From NCBI GenBank assembly GCA_021324655.1, contig JAJPIP010000039.1, positions 1-64,000 on the forward strand: 64,000 nt of DNA, written 5' to 3'. The translations under genes and the position numbers were made by a program. Position 1 is the stretch's first letter. Every line of letters starts with the position of its first letter. Below the pieces are notes generated by a model that saw nothing but the letters and a program-made list of their open reading frames with translations, did not search any database and was not told the origin of the DNA. Positions 61,511 to 64,000 of this stretch are shown piece by piece. This stretch comes from Pseudomonadota bacterium (lineage in GTDB: Bacteria; Chloroflexota; UBA5177).

Positions 61511-62326
61511 ATGAGCGAGTCCAGCAACGACGGGGTTCTGCAGCGTATGACACAGTTGATTGAGTCATGGGAAGGCCGCCATGATCGCCGCTGCATCTTT
61601 CTTCGCTGCTATGCCGACATGACGGCGGCGACCCTCGGGGCCATCCAGGACAGGCGGTTTCACGACAATCCCTGGACCGGACGGCTCCTGGGCGTGTTTG
61701 TGGGGTACTACTTTCGGGCACTGAACGCCTACGAGCAAGGGATCGCAGCGGTCCCCGCCCCCTGGAAGTGGGCGCATGACCTGACACAACTGCCCACCAC
61801 GCTGCCGGTCGAAGCCCTGGTCCTCGGGATCAACGCCCACATCAACCACGATCTCGCTCTCGCCGTCTCCGATCTGCTTTGCTCCGAGTGGGCCGATCTC
61901 GACGAAGCGGAACGATCCAAGCGGCACGACGACTTCCTCCGGATCAACGACATCATCGCCGAGACCACGCGTCTCGTGCAGCACGATGTGCTCGAGCGCT
62001 ATGACCACTTCTTGCGAGGTGCCGACCCCATCGTTTCCCCGGCGATTCACGGGGCGGAATGGGAGTGCGGACGCCTGATCAAGTGCTGGCGCGATGAGGC
62101 GTGGTCCCACGGCATTCAACTGGTCGAGGCCACATCCGCCGAAGAGCGCGAGAGGCTCCGCCACGCGATCGAACAGGGCGCCGTGCATCGTGTGCGCGTG
62201 GTGATCTCGACGATCGAGCTGCGCCACGAATTGCTGGCGCGCCCGATCGAGGAGTTGGCCCGCCTCCACCCTCACCCGCCGGTGGCAGCTCGATTTCGAT
62301 CGGCACAGGTGACGGCGCAGAGTTAG
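61511..62326 (+). CDS. DUF5995-like protein
   Basis: About 271 residues from ATG 61511. The protein is mainly helical and soluble. It contains CIFLRCYADMTAATLGAI, FVGYYFRALNAYE, WKWAHDLTQLPTTLPVEALVLGINAHINHDLALAV in parts, and AWSHGIQLVEA. The NAHINHDL segment with several conserved His/Asp is characteristic of DUF5995, a family of unknown function that may bind metal. It lies between the transposase and the phosphodiesterase gene. Confidence 0.75.
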   Translation: MSESSNDGVLQRMTQLIESWEGRHDRRCIFLRCYADMTAATLGAIQDRRFHDNPWTGRLLGVFVGYYFRALNAYEQGIAAVPAPWKWAHDLTQLPTTLPVEALVLGINAHINHDLALAVSDLLCSEWADLDEAERSKRHDDFLRINDIIAETTRLVQHDVLERYDHFLRGADPIVSPAIHGAEWECGRLIKCWRDEAWSHGIQLVEATSAEERERLRHAIEQGAVHRVRVVISTIELRHELLARPIEELARLHPHPPVAARFRSAQVTAQS

Positions 62327-62526
62327 GGAATCCCGCTCGCTTGCTTCATTCGGAGGCGGCGAGAATCTGGTGCGTCGCGTTCCGGAACAGACGGTCGTGG
62401 CGCACCGAGTCCCTGGGACTCCCTCTTGACGGTCGGCATCCCAGGCTTCCGCGGCCACGCCTGGGCCGCGGAGGCACGCGGGTCACTTGTCCGTCGCCGT
62501 TCCGGGCTGGCATGCTGTCAGTGCGC

Positions 62527-64000
62527 ATGCGCTGTCTTCTCCTCCTCGTTCTGTTGTCGGTTCTGGCCGGCTGCGCCGCGCTCCCGTCGAGTGACGCGGC
62601 GCCCCTCGCTGCCGGCTCGCCGGCGATCCGCTATGCGGTCGTCCTCGTGCTCGACGGGCTGCCCGGGAGCGACCTCAGGCTGGTGCCCATGCCGCATCTG
62701 CGCCGATTAATGCAACGCGGCGCAACCTTTACCAACGCTTTCGTCGGTCAGGAGCTGGCGAACACGCCGCCCGGTCACGCCACCATCGGCACCGGGATGC
62801 TGCCGAAACATCATGGCGTCGAAGGGTTTCTCTGGGAGGACCCGCGGACGCATCAGGCGTACGATCCGACACAGAACGCCGACGTGATTGCGGACCGTCT
62901 CGAGGCGGTTATCTCTAACCACCACGTGCCGACGCTGGCCGGCCGCCTTCACCGGCGCTTTCCCCACGCCAAGGTCCTCAGCGTGGCGGCGCACAAGTGT
63001 TACGCGTCCGATGCCATGGGCACGGCAGACGCCGACTACATCCTGTGCGCGTTGATCTATCACGATCGCTGGGTCGCGCAGGCCATTCCCGATCATCGGC
63101 CCCCGCCCGGCGCCATCAATAATCCCCACTGGGATGTCCCGATTCCGGCCCCCACCGCCGGCTTCGGTCCGGCAGTGCAGCAGTGGTGGATGGGAACCGA
63201 AAACCGCTGGACCGTCCGCTATGCGCTGTGGGCGTTCCACCGGATCCACTATCCGCGTGTCCTCATGATGAATCTCTCGGAGACCGATGTCCTCGGCCAC
63301 TTTGCTCCCAACCAGCACGTCATGCGCTACTTGCTGCGCGAAGCGGACAGTCTCATCGGCCGGATCATGAACGCCTATCGCCGGGCCGGCCTGCTGGGCC
63401 GCACCGACTTCGTCATCACGGCGGATCATGGGATGGACCACATCCGCCGATTTCTACCGTACTCGGTCATTACCCGCGCGCTCGCCGCGGCGCACGCGAC
63501 GCCGGTGTATGTCGAGCACGATACGGCCGCGGCAATCGGCCTCACCCAGGACGCCAAAGCGCCGGCCGTGGCCCGTAACATCTTTCGCTTCGGTGGTCCG
63601 CTGATCGATGCCACCTACTACAAGGTTGAGACGGGCGGCCACTGGCGATATCGTGCGGCTGCTGTACAGCCCTGGATCTCCTCGGGCGTGCGCGCGGCGT
63701 ACGTACGGTTAGCCGACACGATGGCGGCGGACAGCGGCCCCGACGTGTATGCGGTGTACGCTCCGGGCATCTCCTCGCGTTACTTTCTGGCTCACGGCTA
63801 CCCCTGGCGGGCCGGCCATCTTGGTCCGCAGTGGGCAGACCAACACATTCCGCTGATTCTGTCCGGGCCCGGCGTTCGCGCCGGCGTCGTCTCGCATTAC
63901 CCGGCCCGGCTGGTGGACATCGCTCCGACCGTCGAGTATCTCCTCGGCGTGCGTGCGACGGGCACTGACGGCGTCGTTCTCGCCGGTGTGCTTCGGCATC
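62527..64000 (+). CDS. Lipoprotein alkaline phosphatase/phosphodiesterase, cut by window edge
   Basis: The frame from ATG 62527 (ATG 62512 also possible) runs off the right end with 491 codons visible. The signal peptide ends in the lipobox VLAGC. The enzyme domain shows VVLVLDGLPGSD, the Thr-containing NTPPGHATIGTGMLPKHHG, SETDVLGH, ITADHGMDH and the late IPLILSGPGVRAGVVSHYPARL, as in type I phosphodiesterases. It is a paralogue of the Tat-exported protein at 32431, but is lipid-anchored. The C-terminus is outside the window. Confidence 0.85.
   Translation, partial: MRCLLLLVLLSVLAGCAALPSSDAAPLAAGSPAIRYAVVLVLDGLPGSDLRLVPMPHLRRLMQRGATFTNAFVGQELANTPPGHATIGTGMLPKHHGVEGFLWEDPRTHQAYDPTQNADVIADRLEAVISNHHVPTLAGRLHRRFPHAKVLSVAAHKCYASDAMGTADADYILCALIYHDRWVAQAIPDHRPPPGAINNPHWDVPIPAPTAGFGPAVQQWWMGTENRWTVRYALWAFHRIHYPRVLMMNLSETDVLGHFAPNQHVMRYLLREADSLIGRIMNAYRRAGLLGRTDFVITADHGMDHIRRFLPYSVITRALAAAHATPVYVEHDTAAAIGLTQDAKAPAVARNIFRFGGPLIDATYYKVETGGHWRYRAAAVQPWISSGVRAAYVRLADTMAADSGPDVYAVYAPGISSRYFLAHGYPWRAGHLGPQWADQHIPLILSGPGVRAGVVSHYPARLVDIAPTVEYLLGVRATGTDGVVLAGVLRH

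Noticed and set aside
1-64000. CRISPR arrays, tRNA or rRNA genes, prophage or toxin-antitoxin modules
   Set aside because: No regularly spaced repeats, cloverleaf-like sequences, rRNA segments or phage genes were recognised on either strand.

Overview
The window is about 64 kb of high-GC bacterial chromosome with short intergenic gaps, many GTG starts and many 4- to 8-base stop/start overlaps. The gene set suggests a free-living aerobe of the Chloroflexota or a related Terrabacteria lineage: coenzyme-B12 ribonucleotide reductase, type II asparaginase, acetamidase/formamidase, a DUF5995-like protein, PRC-barrel/DUF2382 stress proteins, a b6-type split cytochrome b and a Rieske-DoxX fusion. The phylum is inferred; there is no rRNA or other marker gene here. 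I saw no tRNA, rRNA, CRISPR array or phage region. One IS481-type transposase is present at 60.4-61.4 kb.

Layout. 0-8.7 kb: a VOC protein cut by the left edge, an SDR oxidoreductase, a CopD-like membrane protein, a PAS histidine kinase, a membrane-anchored J-domain protein with an overlapping unknown partner, a cytochrome b-molybdopterin oxidoreductase fusion, a small PRC-like protein and an ECF sigma/anti-sigma pair. 8.9-16.3 kb: a stress cluster (TM-helix channel-like protein, PRC-barrel/DUF2382 proteins) and small enzymes, including two genes that look frameshifted in homopolymers. 16.4-24.6 kb: a redox region with TlpA and MauE-like proteins, a split cytochrome b with small membrane subunits, a GAF histidine kinase/NarL-type regulator pair and a convergent DoxX-Rieske fusion. 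24.6-34.1 kb: PadR pair, HtrA protease divergent from an OmpR/kinase pair, sedolisin, AI-2E transporter and a Tat-exported phosphodiesterase.

34.2-36.6 kb holds the B12-dependent ribonucleotide reductase, with a very good promoter carrying NrdR-like boxes. 36.8-44.4 kb is a run of plus-strand genes, several overlapping: HutI, Nudix hydrolase, FtcD, lipoprotein, heptose-kinase-like PfkB protein, asparaginase II, D-Ala-D-Ala ligase and a secreted protein. 44.5-47.4 kb has a secreted protein with a possible caspase-type His/Cys dyad and two tandem ferritin-like proteins. 47.4-54.7 kb carries a glycosyltransferase, formamidase, APC permease, a CGNR protein facing an unknown gene across a perfect inverted repeat, and a KUP potassium transporter. 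54.8-64 kb has a single-domain response regulator, a short J-domain protein, a large secreted repeat protein, an MBL hydrolase, the transposase, a DUF5995-like protein and a second phosphodiesterase cut by the right edge.

Working together: the 17-24.6 kb block could encode an alternative quinol:acceptor complex in which the Rieske centre is delivered on a DoxX membrane domain, with its own two-component system. HutI/FtcD, asparaginase, formamidase and the permease fit amino-acid and amide catabolism. HtrA next to an OmpR-type pair fits envelope-stress control.
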